Assembly: GCA_001414485.1 (NCBI GenBank)
Contig: LLEY01000105.1
Span: 1-64,000, forward strand
Reading direction: 5' to 3'
DNA from: Calycina herbarum
Taxonomy: Eukaryota; Ascomycota; Leotiomycetes; Helotiales; Pezizellaceae
Length of the DNA stretch: 64,000 nucleotides
The notes beneath the pieces are model-generated. The model did not search any database and was not told the origin of the DNA. It was given only the letters and a program-made list of their open reading frames with translations. This document shows, piece after piece, positions 1 through 11,997 of this stretch. Made by a program: the position numbers and the translations under genes. Within the stretch, counting starts at the first letter, position 1; every line of letters starts with the position of its first letter.

Positions 1-253
1 GAACTATTAATCAAAAGTTTTAAAATTAAAACTTTGATTTCATTACTATATATATATTTAGAATTCTAAGTTTCAGACGCTACATGATTTTACTTAGCGA
101 TTCGCTTAAAAATACCCCTGTAATCTTGTCTTTTTTCTTCTTCTTTTAATAACTTTTTAATATAAATTAGCCTCAGTCTTACATTTTATAACTTTTATAT
201 TTATATAGTAATGAAATCAAAGTTTTAATTTTGAAATTTTTAATCAACAATTC
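1..253. repeat. Imperfect inverted repeat, arms 1-57 and 197-253
   Basis: The right arm is the reverse complement of the left arm with a few mismatches; the core AGTAATGAAATCAAAG on the right matches CTTTGATTTCATTACT on the left. The 139-base loop is AT-rich. The arms lie inside the transposon end and could form a hairpin, as in MITEs. Confidence 0.7.
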
Positions 254-300
254 GTAAAGATATTAAAATGTCAAAATCGCGATTTTAGGTGTGTTTTCAG

Positions 301-343
301 TTGGCCGGTTCGCTTGTTTGGCCGGTTCGCTATACATGCACGT
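301..343 (-). repeat. Transposon terminal inverted repeat with doubled motif
   Basis: Minus-strand reading begins ACGTG at 343 and contains AGCGAACCGGCCAA twice. Doubled subterminal motifs often serve as transposase binding sites. It is the unmutated counterpart of the end at 62313. Confidence 0.75.
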
Positions 344-1083
344 TATAAGGTTTTCCGTATGTCGTAATAACCTCCTCTGACCATCTGGAATAAATTCCCG
401 TGAAGTAGCTCATTCCTCTTCGCGTAGTGCGTAATAGCCTCAAGAGCACCTTTGAATTCCATGCCGATTTTCATGGACGTATGAAATAACGCTTTATGGG
501 TGGGGCACTTCTTGTAGGCGTCCATATTCCCCTTTTTATAGGCAATCCAGCTGTCTTTTTCCGATTCGATCTTGTCCCCTATTTCCGCCCAATAAGACCT
601 TTGCAGTTTCTCCCAACCTGTAAACTTTTTCATCTCAGCATCCGCCTCGATCCCTAGTTCTCCACAAAAATCCAAAAAGTACTCCCCATATCTCGCGTAG
701 AACTGCGACTGATATAACCGAACCAACTCATCCTGTAATAATTGCTCGCCTTGTTGTGCGTTTGTGTTATCGAGAAAGAGGTGGAAGTTAAATGCTTTTT
801 CCATAACAATAATCGCCGCAATGTATTCTTTCTTGGCATCTGTTTCTCCGAGAGAGAGATAACTTGCGCATGTCTCCTTGTACAGTCGGACTGCTTGGAT
901 CCCTATCGGCGCGAGAGTTCGAGTGGAATTTCTGATTGTTTCGTCGGCCCATTGCAGAGAGTGTCGGACTCTATCTTCGTCGTATTCATTTGATCGGCGT
1001 GGTCCTGGAGCTGAGGATAATGGTGAGCCGATCGTTTCTTGGTATGTGGCGCCTAGGAGTTCTCTTGTGGTGGAGCGACGCAT
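343..1083 (-). CDS. Hypothetical protein, 3' end cut by transposon
   Basis: A 246-residue protein that I do not recognise. I chose the ATG at 1083 because the longer open frame upstream has no ATG and because A stands at -3. The N-terminus is Arg/Ser/Thr-rich, then the protein is mostly helical and charged, with many Tyr, Lys and Glu and no signal peptide or membrane segment. The TAA stop (345-343) is made of the TA target site plus the first base of the transposon at 1-343, so the original C-terminus was probably longer or different and this is likely a truncated gene. It is convergent with nothing and lies 1 kb downstream of the polyketide synthase on the same strand. No function is proposed. 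Confidence 0.5.
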   Translation of the reverse strand: MRRSTTRELLGATYQETIGSPLSSAPGPRRSNEYDEDRVRHSLQWADETIRNSTRTLAPIGIQAVRLYKETCASYLSLGETDAKKEYIAAIIVMEKAFNFHLFLDNTNAQQGEQLLQDELVRLYQSQFYARYGEYFLDFCGELGIEADAEMKKFTGWEKLQRSYWAEIGDKIESEKDSWIAYKKGNMDAYKKCPTHKALFHTSMKIGMEFKGALEAITHYAKRNELLHGNLFQMVRGGYYDIRKTL

Positions 1084-2143
1084 TTTCGAAGTCGGGTTGC
1101 GAGAGCTTGGGTCGTACCTGTCTACCAAGCTCGTTGTCCCAACCTTGTAGGGTAATTCAAATTAATTATTCTAAACACCTAAGAACTTAAGGTATTGCTG
1201 TTTTAGAACAATCAGGTTCAATTGCCCCAAAGTATTTGGAAGTTGGAATAAAAAGTATTTACTGACACTATTAATGTCCATCGCCTGGGTAGCGTCCCGG
1301 CGGACCGACACTAAGGCGAGGAAGGTTGTCATAATTAAATCACGGGAAACTAAGATAAAGCGCATAGTACTAATTTCAATCTTAATTGTGAGAAATATAG
1401 TCGACTTGACCTCGAAGCCGCCCTCTCCACTTGATATGTGAGTAGGATGCGAATGGTGTTTTGTGACCGCCGCTGGCCCGTGCGATTCATTTTCGATTTC
1501 GATTTAGTATGTATGATGTATGTGAGGGGGGGGTGGGTTACCTATACTCTGGAGGTGGTGAGACTCATTCCTTCCCTTCTCAGTTGTCAGCAAGGTCAAG
1601 GTCAAGTGAGGGAAGGAACGACTACCTCTCCTCTGGACTGCTGTCGCAGTGCTCCTTCCCGTGCTCCTTCCAGGTTCCCATCGAATCTCGACGGGATCCT
1701 CCTGGACTGAGGCCAGACGCTCCGGTTGCGACGGTCTCGCTCAATGTATGCAAAGGGTTTTGCTCGTCATGACCTCCACGAGATTGTGTGGCGGAAGGAG
1801 TGTACTCGTTCGTGAGAATATGCTTAGTGCTTAGGAAAATGCTTAGGAAAATTAAATCACCTCTTAATAGAAATTACGAGAGTAGAATTGAAGTTTGCTC
1901 ACAAGTTACTCACGGGTTACTCGCTTACTCGCAGCTTACTTGCGGCTTATCCATGGCTCACCCACGGCTTACACGCAGGCTTAGCCCGCAACACAAAAAC
2001 GCATAAAACTTTAACACTGCAGACTGCGAGAAACACCCAATCCACCATCCCTTGAGAACACGGACGTATACACAGCTGCAATTAGCAGAAGTGGAAATGA
2101 TGGATGATTACTCCCCCCCAAAAAACAAAAATAATAAAATAAA
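1084..2143. other. Intergenic region downstream of the PKS gene
   Basis: No convincing gene. Short open frames overlap one another in different frames and lack known domains. It contains a degenerate tandem repeat (1899-1995) and the 3' flank of the polyketide synthase gene. Confidence 0.5.
1899..1995. repeat. Degenerate tandem repeat of about 11 bp
   Basis: About eight tandem copies resembling TTACTCGCGGC, with unit lengths of 8-12 bases: TTACTCACGGG, TTACTCGC, TTACTCGCAGC, TTACTTGCGGC, then more diverged copies ending near 1995. No coding role is visible. Confidence 0.6.
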
Positions 2144-5100
2144 CTAAATCTCAACAATAGCCTTAACATCCCTTGCACTCTCCTCCAAAATTTCTCTAAA
2201 CCCATCAACATTCCCAACATTTCCCCAAACAGAGATTTTAGTACTATTTTACACAATATCAGTAAAAGTACCCCTGGAAGAAAAAAGAGAAGGGAAGAGT
2301 AAAATGAACGTACCAACCATCCATAACCTCAAAATTAATAGAGAACATATCCTCACGATTAAGTATATCACCACCCTCCGCTCCCCCAGTAGCCATACAA
2401 TTCGTCATAAGCTGCGGCACAGTCCTCTTACTCCTATATATCGGATCCGTAAGCAGAGCGGGCACCGTTTCATCTTCTCTAACCGCCCATTTGAGAGCGA
2501 GCATATGTCTATCGAAGCCGTGACCCCGTGCTACTGTCATAACACTAGCACTATGTTCACGTGCAGCATCAAAGAATAATTTTCGTATTTCTTTGGTGGG
2601 AGTTTTCGTTTCGGCAGCTGCGGTGCAGAAATCCGCAGTCGACGGGAGAGGGGTGTTATTGATATCGATTCTACCATGGTGGAAATGGTTGTGCGCAACG
2701 GGTTCGCAGGTGAGAGGATTGTATCCCCAGTATCGACGAGCAGCGAGTTGGAGTGCAAGCTGAGCCCCAGAATTAGGTGGACATTTGTGTTGACGGAAGA
2801 GTTCGCGGTTGATGGTGGGAATTTCGAAAATTTGATATTCGAAGCGAGATGTGTCTTTGTCCATTTGTTTTCGGATGTCCCTGATGTGATCCTCAAGCTT
2901 CGGGGTTGTCTTGAATGTATATTCAGAAAAGCTAATTGCCGACGAGGATCTTTCGGGGGCAACATCCTTTGGATCAAGGTTCACGATGGCGTTGGAAACC
3001 CAAGTATGCAGTCTCATGAACGGAACTCCATCAAGTTTGGTATGGTCGCCAATACTAGCTGAAATTCCATTATCGCAGATGGCGAATTGTATCGTTTTAT
3101 CGCTCCATCTGTTGCGACCATTCGCATGGAGAAAATGCGGGCCACGCTCAGACGCATTTTGAGGCTTAGCTTCATCCAAGTATATTATGAAAGCTGAAGC
3201 TTCAATATCATGGATCCATGCTCTGTTTGATGCGCTTATATCTTGGAGTACAGTTCGATTCTATACAGAGTTAGTCATACTTGAAAAGGCAAACTCCCGA
3301 GACTAAGAGACTTACATTTGCCCAATTATTTCGTAAGTCTTGTGTCAGGACTCCAACCCATGCTTCGGGCTTTTCTTCCGCATCTAGAATGCATTGAAAG
3401 GTATCCCGAAGAGCGACATACGAGGTGGCTTCATTCCCATTTATGAGGGGAATTTTGTACGCATGACCTCGACGGAATGCAACTAAATAGTCATTCCCTG
3501 GGTACTTCCTCATAGCATCAATCTGTTCTCCCGGCTCACGTGTAGCATTGAAGAACCACTTGTAAGCCGATGAGCTGGTGGGTTGGTCGTTGAAAAACTG
3601 TTGAGCTAATTTCCCCGCTTCTAGATCTTGTTTGAATTGAAACGCGGATGTAGAAATAATAGCTGCTCTCTCCGCTGACGTGTGTTGAACTGGGCTTACA
3701 AAGTGCGTTGCAAAGTAGTTCGACCAAGGCACTAATGCTCCGCGACTCTTTAGGAACATGTTGGTGGTGTAGAACTCGCCTAGCCAGTTTTCCACTCGAG
3801 GGTCATGGAATAATTGCGAAAGCCGAGCTTGCAGTTTTCGACCAAATCCTAGTGGTTTTCGAAATTCGTTGACATAGCCTTCGTACTTCGTGTACTCCTT
3901 GGGAGTTAGTATCGGGCGGAGACGGTCCATGAATTGGTCCAGAGAATTATCCAGATCTGGCAATGGTTGTTTTGGCAAAGTGATAGCTTCCTTCTTGTGC
4001 TTTATGACATTGAGTTCAGGTTGTCCATTCTGCTTTTCGTTTTCGTTGACGGGATCTTCTGTCTTGGAGATGATTGTTGATCGGGAAGTTACCAGACCAG
4101 CCAACGCCACTATGTTAGCTGCATCTGATATCTCAGAAGCCTGGAGCTTAGCTTTGAAGGTTTGCGTGATCCAGTTTTTCAACTCGATACTAACTAACGA
4201 GTCTAGTCCAAACTCGGTCATGCTGCGTTCGACATCAATTTCCTCGGAATCCATCGCTACAAGCTTTGAAATCTTTCTCGCAATTTCTTCGGATATTAGG
4301 AGCCTAATTTTGGCAATATCATCTGTAGAAGAAATGAGACTTTCGACGCTTTGGATCTGGGTTCCATCCTTCTCTACACTTTGTCCAACCTTTTGCTGCC
4401 GGGAAAGGTGTGCAAACATCGGATTCTTCAGAGTATATTTGTTATCGGAGTCAAGGATTGATTTGTAGTCAACCCCAAGGATGAACTGGTTGCTCTTTTC
4501 CACTCTTGCTGAATGACTGATAGCATAGCTGATCAAGGCTAGCAGTTCTTTGACCTTGAGTAAGATATACCCTTGCCGGACGAGGCCATCTTTGGTACGT
4601 TGAGAGTTTGCAATGACACCAGCATCGTCAAGGGGCCCAAAGTCCACTGCAACAAAATGAGTAGGCGACGTCCCGGCAACCTTGTTATTGTATGCGAGTG
4701 TATCCATATAGTTGTTCCCGGCGGCATAGTTCCCCTGGGCTATAGTTCCTACAACGCTGGAGATTGATGCAAGCATGAGAAAGAACTCCAGTGGTTGATT
4801 CTCGAGAGCTGTAACTAGGTTCGCAGTTCCAGTGCATTTGGGACCAGTCGATACCTTGAAATCCTCAAGTTCCATTTTTGTCAACACCCGATCCTGTCAT
4901 GTATTAGTGGTGTAATGCTAAAAGCTTGGGACAAACTTACCTGAAGAACGTTTGATGCTTGGACCACACCCTTGATTGGAGGCATATTGCTGCCCTCCAG
5001 TGATGAAACCAACTTTTTCAAACTCGAAAGTTCAGTAATGTCGCAATTCAAAACGAAAACCTTTGCCCCCAGACATTGGAAACGTTTCTCAAGTGCCGTT

Positions 5101-8100
5101 AGTTCCGAGGGCTGCAAATTTCTCCGAGAAAGTATAGCAATATGCCTTGCTCCATGTTTGGCAATCATAAGAGCGATCTCCAGACCAAGGTCACCAAGTC
5201 CCCCTGCTATCAAATAAGTTCCTTGATTGGAAACGATCAGATTATCGGTCGTTAGTGCTGGTGCCATTACCGAAGTCTCCGAGTCGGTTTTCAAGACGAT
5301 TTTGCCAGTGTGCTCTCGAGCCTGCACGAGCCTGAAGGCTTCTCCGATATTCGTGATGGGCATTGTAGTAATGGGTTCGATGGGAACGAAAAAGCCAGCG
5401 CCGAATAAGTTTACAATCTTCTGGAGAAGACTTGCCGCTTTTTCGGGTTTGTAATCGCAAATCAATTGTAAATTGACGGAAGAGAATGTGACATTCCTTT
5501 CGAAGGGCTTCGTACTCAAACCCAATTTTGACAGAGAATCGGCTTTTCCAAGTTCGATGAAGAAACCAAATCGTGCAATGCAGTCCCAGGAATCACGAAG
5601 CGCCTCCCCTGAGAGAGAATTTAGAACCACATCGACTCCTTTGCCACTAGTCATACGGTAAATACCCTCTTTGAAAGTGAGTAGTTTGCTGGAGAAAATG
5701 TGATCTTCTGGGATTCCAAACTTTTCAATGAGTAATTGGCGTTTTGCTGCGCTTCCAACCGTAGCAAAGACCTCTGCACCGATGTTTTGTGCGATGCGTA
5801 GCGCTGCTTGACCGACACCACCAGTAGCAGATTGAATCAACACAGTTTGTCCACATCGAAGGTTTGCAATATCAACAAGTGCATGGTAAGCTGTTGTAAA
5901 TACAACCGGTATAGATGCCGCCACTTCAAATGTCATTGATGGAGGAATGCGAGTTGCTCTTCGGGCGTCGAGTCTAACAATGCTGGTGTATGATGACCCT
6001 CCAAACCCACACACACGGTCACCAACTTGAAATGAGTTTTGATGTTGTGATCCAACGTCTGTGATGACTCCAGAGAACTCTCCAGCCATTGGTATATCCT
6101 CAGTGACCTGGCCGAGTGCAATAAGGACGTCTTTGAAATTGATTCCGCATGCTTCTACACGTACTTCAATATGTGAAGCAGGTAAAGGATCTGCGAGTGT
6201 CCTGTCATCAACAAACGAGAGGCTATCCAAAAACCCGGGTTTGTTTACGTGAAGCTTGAGTGGTCGATTGGGTTGGTAAAATGGTTGTGACTGCATTTTG
6301 GATTTTCCAGCGGCTTGCTGTATACGATCGTTGAGTTTCGTGTTTGGTATGAGTCGTGGTATTGATATCTCTTGGTTCATGTATATATACTCGAGCTCTT
6401 TCTTTGGTGAGCTAGATATATCACTTAATCCATCTTCAACGACTCTGCCGATGGTTTGGACGAGGTGTTCCAGATCTCCAATCATAGTGTCGTGAACGTT
6501 GATGGTAACAAGATGGAGAAATGGATTCTCAGCTCGACAAACGCGAGCAAGTCCAGCAATCATGCCTTTCTCTGGGTTCATATTCGCCGAAGAGTTGTCC
6601 TGAGAACTGACCCAAAGCACACGTGTGGCATTTGACAGGAGACTTTTGATGCAGTTGAAGACTGATGGATCATCCGTAGTTAAAATCGGATCAGATCCAT
6701 TGTCGAGAATGATATATGTCGTGTCTCCCTGAAATTGGGTAGCCGAGAGGCTCTCTATGCTTGTATCAAATCGCTGATGACAGAGTTTTGAGCTTAAACG
6801 CAGAGCAAGTTCTGGTGGCTGACTTGTCCAACTAGGGGGGAGAATTATTTCTAGGCGACCGTTGGATTTTTCCACAACATCTTTCTTTGGATTGGTTGCG
6901 GTGGACACGATCATCGCCGAACGTTGTGCTGTTCCTCCAAAATCGGTAGCAACTAACTCTGCACCATTGAAATTGTTCCGTAGCAGTGTAGTGTGCCACT
7001 CATCAACTGTCAAAGTTGGTCCGTCGATTCGACCGTCATCAACGCCTGGGATGGTGGATTAGTTCAAAAGCCAAAAGAGTTAAAGAGGTAATTCCTTACC
7101 TGCCCACCATCCATCGAATACTCCCATGAACGCAGTATAGAATGGCACTACACGAGTAGTTTCAATCATTACAATTTTTCCACCGGGCTTCAGAAGCTGT
7201 CTCATGTTGGACATCACACCATCCATGGAAGATGCAATGTGGATACAATTTGCTCCTATGATTAGATCGTAGGTCTCATTCTCAAAGCCCTGCTCCAAGA
7301 AGCCACTGTTCATATCCAGCTTCTTGTATTCCATGAAGCTATCCCACTTCTTTAGACGTTCTCTCGTACGCTCAAAGAAGCCAGACGAAACGTCAGTGAA
7401 AACATATTTCTCGAAAGGCAAAACACCGTCTGAACCGAGAGCTTCCAACAAAGGAGCTGTTGTCGCACCGGTACCACCACCCAATTCAAGCACTCGGATG
7501 GTTGGATTTTTGAAAGCAAGCTTTTTCATATACCTGATGACATGAGCATAGATCCGAGCGCTAGAATCATCCGAATAAACGCGAAAAAGCAAGTTATCCT
7601 CAATCATTAAGGAAAGTGGGTCGACTTTTCCTGTTAGAATAGCTTCCATTTTGGGGCCCAGTCGGTGGGCTAGCTCGCCCTCCACCCCCTGCTTGTGGGC
7701 ACTTTCGAGTATAGATCCCTCATCAAAGTCCGAGACGCCCTGTAGCATTGATTTTGATTCCTCGGATTGATTGAACCGGTTCATCCAATCAAAAAGATGC
7801 GGGAAATGGCCAGGGAGCTTGGGCCGGCCACCAGCTGTAATTTTGCCAATGCAAGATCTGACATAAATCGCCGCTGCTTGATTTAAAAGTTGTAACTTGA
7901 GTTCTTGTGCTCGTTCGGCCGCGAGAGACTCTGGGCCTGGGCTAAACATCGAAGAAGTCATGTAGTCGGCATCCAAATCCCATTCCATATTGTAACTTAT
8001 GTTGCGATCCTCGTTGTCGAGAACATTTACCCCCGCATCTCCGGTAGCTCGGAATTTCAAAATTCCCATTTGAATAACAGGCCCTTTTCGAAGACCCGAA

Positions 8101-11100
8101 CCCAGCTGAAACACAGAAACATCTGCAGAAGGGAATCTCGAGCCACAGCTTTCAGTTGTTGTAGCAATCGTTAATGAAGTGCCGGGCTCGCTAGATATAC
8201 GAGAGGATACCTTGAGATCATCGATACCGACAACCATCAATGAGCCTGCCTTGGTGTAACGATTGATGATTGCCACCGGATGGTGCATTATGGCGTCAAG
8301 GGTTGAGGGGTGTATGACATGTGGTTGTTGAAATTGAGCAGGCATACACTGAGACGTATCTGGAATGCTCACAACACTGAGGGCCTTTGTGCCACCCAGG
8401 CTGATCTTTTCTATGCAGGCAAAGTTTCCGCTGTATTTGTTGCCCGTTGCTTCCATGTCTTGGTAAAACTTTGTCCGATCTAACTCCTCTTTGCAGACCG
8501 ATTCAATTGTATGCAAACGCGCGGCTTGAGTAGATGAATTCAGCTCCTGCTCTCTTGTAGCTTCCACTTCGTCAGACTCAGATGAAAAGTATGCCATGAT
8601 GGATCCATGACAATGCTCAACACTGGTGCCCTGGGCCGAGACAGAAAAGACTTTGAATTCTTCCCACCTGGACTTTGAGCTATCTTGTGAATTCTCCGCG
8701 GTTACGAGAGCAAGTTGAATCTCAACGGACTTGGACGATTCTGGAATAAGGAGAGCCGCTGCGAACTTGACGTTTTTGAAGTTATAGCTTGAGATATCTA
8801 GAGACCCATGCCTCTCAAAGCTCGACTGCAGCAGTGCCTCGATAGCCATAGATAGATATCCCGACGCGGGAAATATCATGAAGCCATCAATGACATGCTC
8901 CCGTAACCAGGGGAGTTGGTCAATTGATAGCATGTGTCGCCACATTGGATTCTGAATCGTACTGCTCGCAATCCGAGAACCAAGAAGGTCGTGGTGTGGG
9001 TTCTTGCGAAACCGGTGGGCTTTACTTAACCGCGATTCATGCCAATGTATATCTGAGTGATCCCATGCATAAGTTGGCAAGTCGGTTAGTAATTTCCGTG
9101 GTTCTTTGGGTTCAAAAAGCACGTTTGCTTTTTCGATGTTGACAGAACAACCTTGTTCGAAGAGTTTACCTGCAGTTTCGAGAAGAGTAGAACGTGCGTC
9201 CTGGTTTCTCAATAGAATCGAAGCGCTAGAATATCCTGGTTGGAATGACAAAGATGACATCGTCTGCCTTAAAGGCCCAGATAAAGCATTGTGGGGTCCA
9301 ATTTCGATGAATGAAAGTCTTGCTTGCGGAGAGATGGATGATGCTTTTCGGCATACTTCCTCTAACCCGTTTTGAAAGCGAACTTTGGACACAAGATTGT
9401 TGACCCAATACTCTGCCCCAAATCCAGTAGTCATCTCTTCTCCAGTAACAGAGGAAATAAATCGTACACCTGGCGTTGTATCCCCATGTTCTAGCCCATC
9501 CAAATTATGGAGATATATTTCCGAAACGGACATGACATGGTGTGAATGGTAAGCCGTGTCAACAGCCAACCTTCTTGCAAAAACGGTGTCTGTATCTAAG
9601 AGCTCTTTCAACTCAAGTATTGCAGCTTCATCCCCTGATATCGTGGAGCTTTCGGGGCTATTTGAACATGCAACAACTAGTTTCCCGGATTTAACCCGCG
9701 AGATATATTGGGATACTGGTTCCTCGCCCAACCCAACAGCCATCATTGCTCCCTTGAGCGACGGGCTTACTTGAAGACGACCACGGTAATAGGCAGCTTT
9801 TAGCGCTGAGGTCTGGGAGAGTGACCCTGCCGCGTAAGCTGCAGCGATCTCGCCGCTTGAGTGACCCAGAACGATGTCAGGTGTGATATCCAACGAAGAA
9901 AGGAGATCTATCAAAGCAATCTGCAGTGCAGTTGTAGCTGGCTGAGCAATCTGGCTCTCGTTCACCCTGGGGTCTGATGATTTCTTGTGGGAAAGCTCTT
10001 CAATTAGACTCCAGGAAGCACCAAATCCTCTCAGGATCTTTTCGGAAGCGTGAAGAGATCTCCAATATGGTGAGTTGAAACCCATAAGTTCACGACCCAT
10101 CGCGAACCATTGAGCACCTTGGCCTGTGAAAACAAAAACATTCTGGCTCTTGTTTATTGACCTCACTGGCTGAGGACGGCTTGATTTCAACCGTGAAAGA
10201 ATGTCCGGAAGGGATGTTCCCACAAGGCTAGATCTCCACCGGAAGAGAGAGCGACGAGTTGATAATGTGTGAGCCAGGTTCCGAAGAGCGTCCTCTCCGG
10301 GATTCGGATTTTGAGATATCCATTGTTCTAGATTCTCCAAAGACTTGACCAAGGATTCTTTGGATTTGGCTGAAAGTGTAAGGACTTGGGGGTGGGGTTT
10401 GACGTCTTCCAGTTGATGAAAGCCGTTTATACCGTTCGTGCCGTTGACGCCGTTAGTACCATTGGTACCATTGGTACTTTGGCTTTTGGATTCCCCCTTG
10501 GGGTGCTCGGAGTCATATAACTCCTGTTTGTAGGTGGAAATTGAGTCCAAGACTAAGTGGCCATTCGTTCCCCCGTAGCCAAAATTATTAACAGAGATTC
10601 GACGTAGTGCATTTTTACCCCATGGCTCAAAACTGGTGGGTATCTATTGAAAATTAACATAATTCGCTTTGCTGACATATGACCTCTGAACTTACCGAAA
10701 TATCGGATCCTTTGCAGCTATCTTTTAACACTTTCAAGTTGATAACAGGGGGCATTGCATCATTTTCCAGCATGAGAATAGCCTTGATCAAACTAGCAGC
10801 GCCGCTTGCACTCTCCAAATGACCAATATTTGGCTTGAGCGAGCCGACATTAAGGGGGGTAAGCTCGCTTGAGCCAGGGTCATCATGGCTGTTGAAGGCC
10901 TGGCGTAGTGCCCATATCTCGGCATCTAAGATAGAAGTGTCAGCACGAATATTATCGAGCAATTATACATAGTACTTCTTACCATCTCCGGCAATTGTAC
11001 CGGTGCCGTGAGCTTCTGCATACTTTGTGTGAAGGGGGTTGAGATTGACCTGTTGGTACACGCGTCGAATAAGTTGAAGTTGTGCCTCTCGGCTCGGCAC

Positions 11101-11997
11101 TGTAATTCCCGGTGTTTTGCCGTCCTGGTTGATTCCCGAGTTACGGATAATACCCCGAATATGATCGCCATCTCGGATTGCATCGCTCAGGTTTTTGAGA
11201 ACAACCATGGCAGCGCCTTCCCCACGACCATAACCTGCACCGCGGCTATCAAAGGAATAACTTTTTCCATCTTTATTTAATACACTGGTGTTTCATTAGC
11301 AAATATTCTCTATTATATGCATACATATATATACATACCCAATCTTACTCATAGGAACCATCATGTCCGGGGTGATGATCAGACTAACCCCTCCCGCAAC
11401 GGCGATCTTTGCTTCTCCAGTTCGAAGACTCTGGCACGCCTGATGGATTGCCACGATGCTTCCACTGCATCCCGTGTCCAAGGTAACTGAGGGCCCCCGG
11501 AGATCTAGCAGATACGAAATACGATTAGACGCCATTGCCAGACCCGTCCCGGTCATGTAGTATTTTGAAATTGTTTCAAGATCTCGATCTTGCATATGGG
11601 CATAGTCCTGTCCAAAAGTCGCGACATACACGGCGGTATCAGAACCACGAAGGTCTTCTAGCCGAAGACCGGCATTTTCCAAAGCTTCGTATGTGACTTC
11701 GAGCTGAAAACGGAACTGCGGGTCGATTGCTTCACATTCTTGAGGTGGAAGACCGAAAAACTTGCCATCAAAATGTGCAATATCTCCATCAAGAAAGTGA
11801 CCGCCGAGGTGGTTGAGAGCTCCTGGTGCTTCGCCATCGGGGTGATGAAAGGCTTTCCAGTTGAATCTTTCCTCTGGGACGCTCGACCAAGTGTCCTGTC
11901 CATTCGAGAGAACTTCCCAGAGCTGTTCCGGACTATTGGCACCACCCGGGAAGCGGCACCCGATTCCAATGACTGCTATCGGTTCTGGGTTGCTCAT
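2144..11997 (-). CDS. Highly reducing polyketide synthase with C-terminal carnitine acyltransferase
   Basis: Type I iterative synthase of 3154 residues. Eight exons joined at introns 11338-11285, 10982-10926, 10695-10644, 7099-7046, 4940-4894, 3315-3261 and 2313-2244 give one open frame of 9465 nt. The start is the ATG at 11997 (A at -3); the frame upstream has only GTG. Domains: KS 5-430 (Cys177 in DTGCSGS, His312, His356); NGT-rich linker 454-472; AT 565-890 (Ser659 in GHSSG); DH 948-1265 (His981, Asp1181); C-methyltransferase with [11 protein letters not shown] at 1450-1460; ER 1839-2165 ([10 protein letters not shown] at 1984); KR 2188-2380 (Tyr2336); ACP Ser2512 in GLDSL; carnitine acyltransferase about 2595-3154 (His2879 in [14 protein letters not shown] at 2998). 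All catalytic residues examined are present, so a methylated, reduced polyketide is expected. Such acyltransferase domains can move the chain from ACP to a small acceptor, in place of a thioesterase. The last acceptor site is uncertain: use of 2274 instead of 2244 ends the protein early at 2249. Confidence 0.93.

Larger units (their letters stand above)
1..343. mobile_element. End of a pogo/mariner-type DNA transposon or MITE
   Basis: Bases 301-343 are a terminal inverted repeat ending in ACGT and followed by TA (344-345), the target dinucleotide of Tc1/mariner-pogo elements. Read inward on the minus strand the end starts ACGTGCATGTATAGCGAACC and holds the motif AGCGAACCGGCCAA twice, 17 bases apart. 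The same end, in RIP-mutated form, opens the pogo-like copy at 62313, so the family assignment rests on that match. Most of the remaining sequence is AT-rich and non-coding and includes a long inverted repeat (1-57 against 197-253). Because the left end lies outside the window, this could be a short non-autonomous element or the tail of a complete one. CpA and TpG are still present, so this copy was not hit by RIP. Confidence 0.7.

Noticed and set aside
2249..2273. Premature TAA in the acyltransferase part of the synthase gene, suggesting a pseudogene
   Set aside because: The stop lies inside an intron when the better acceptor at 2244, with its ACTGAT branch point, is used; all exons then sum to a length divisible by three.
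7324..10290. Plus-strand frames opposite the synthase gene
   Set aside because: They are antisense shadows of a conserved multidomain coding region.
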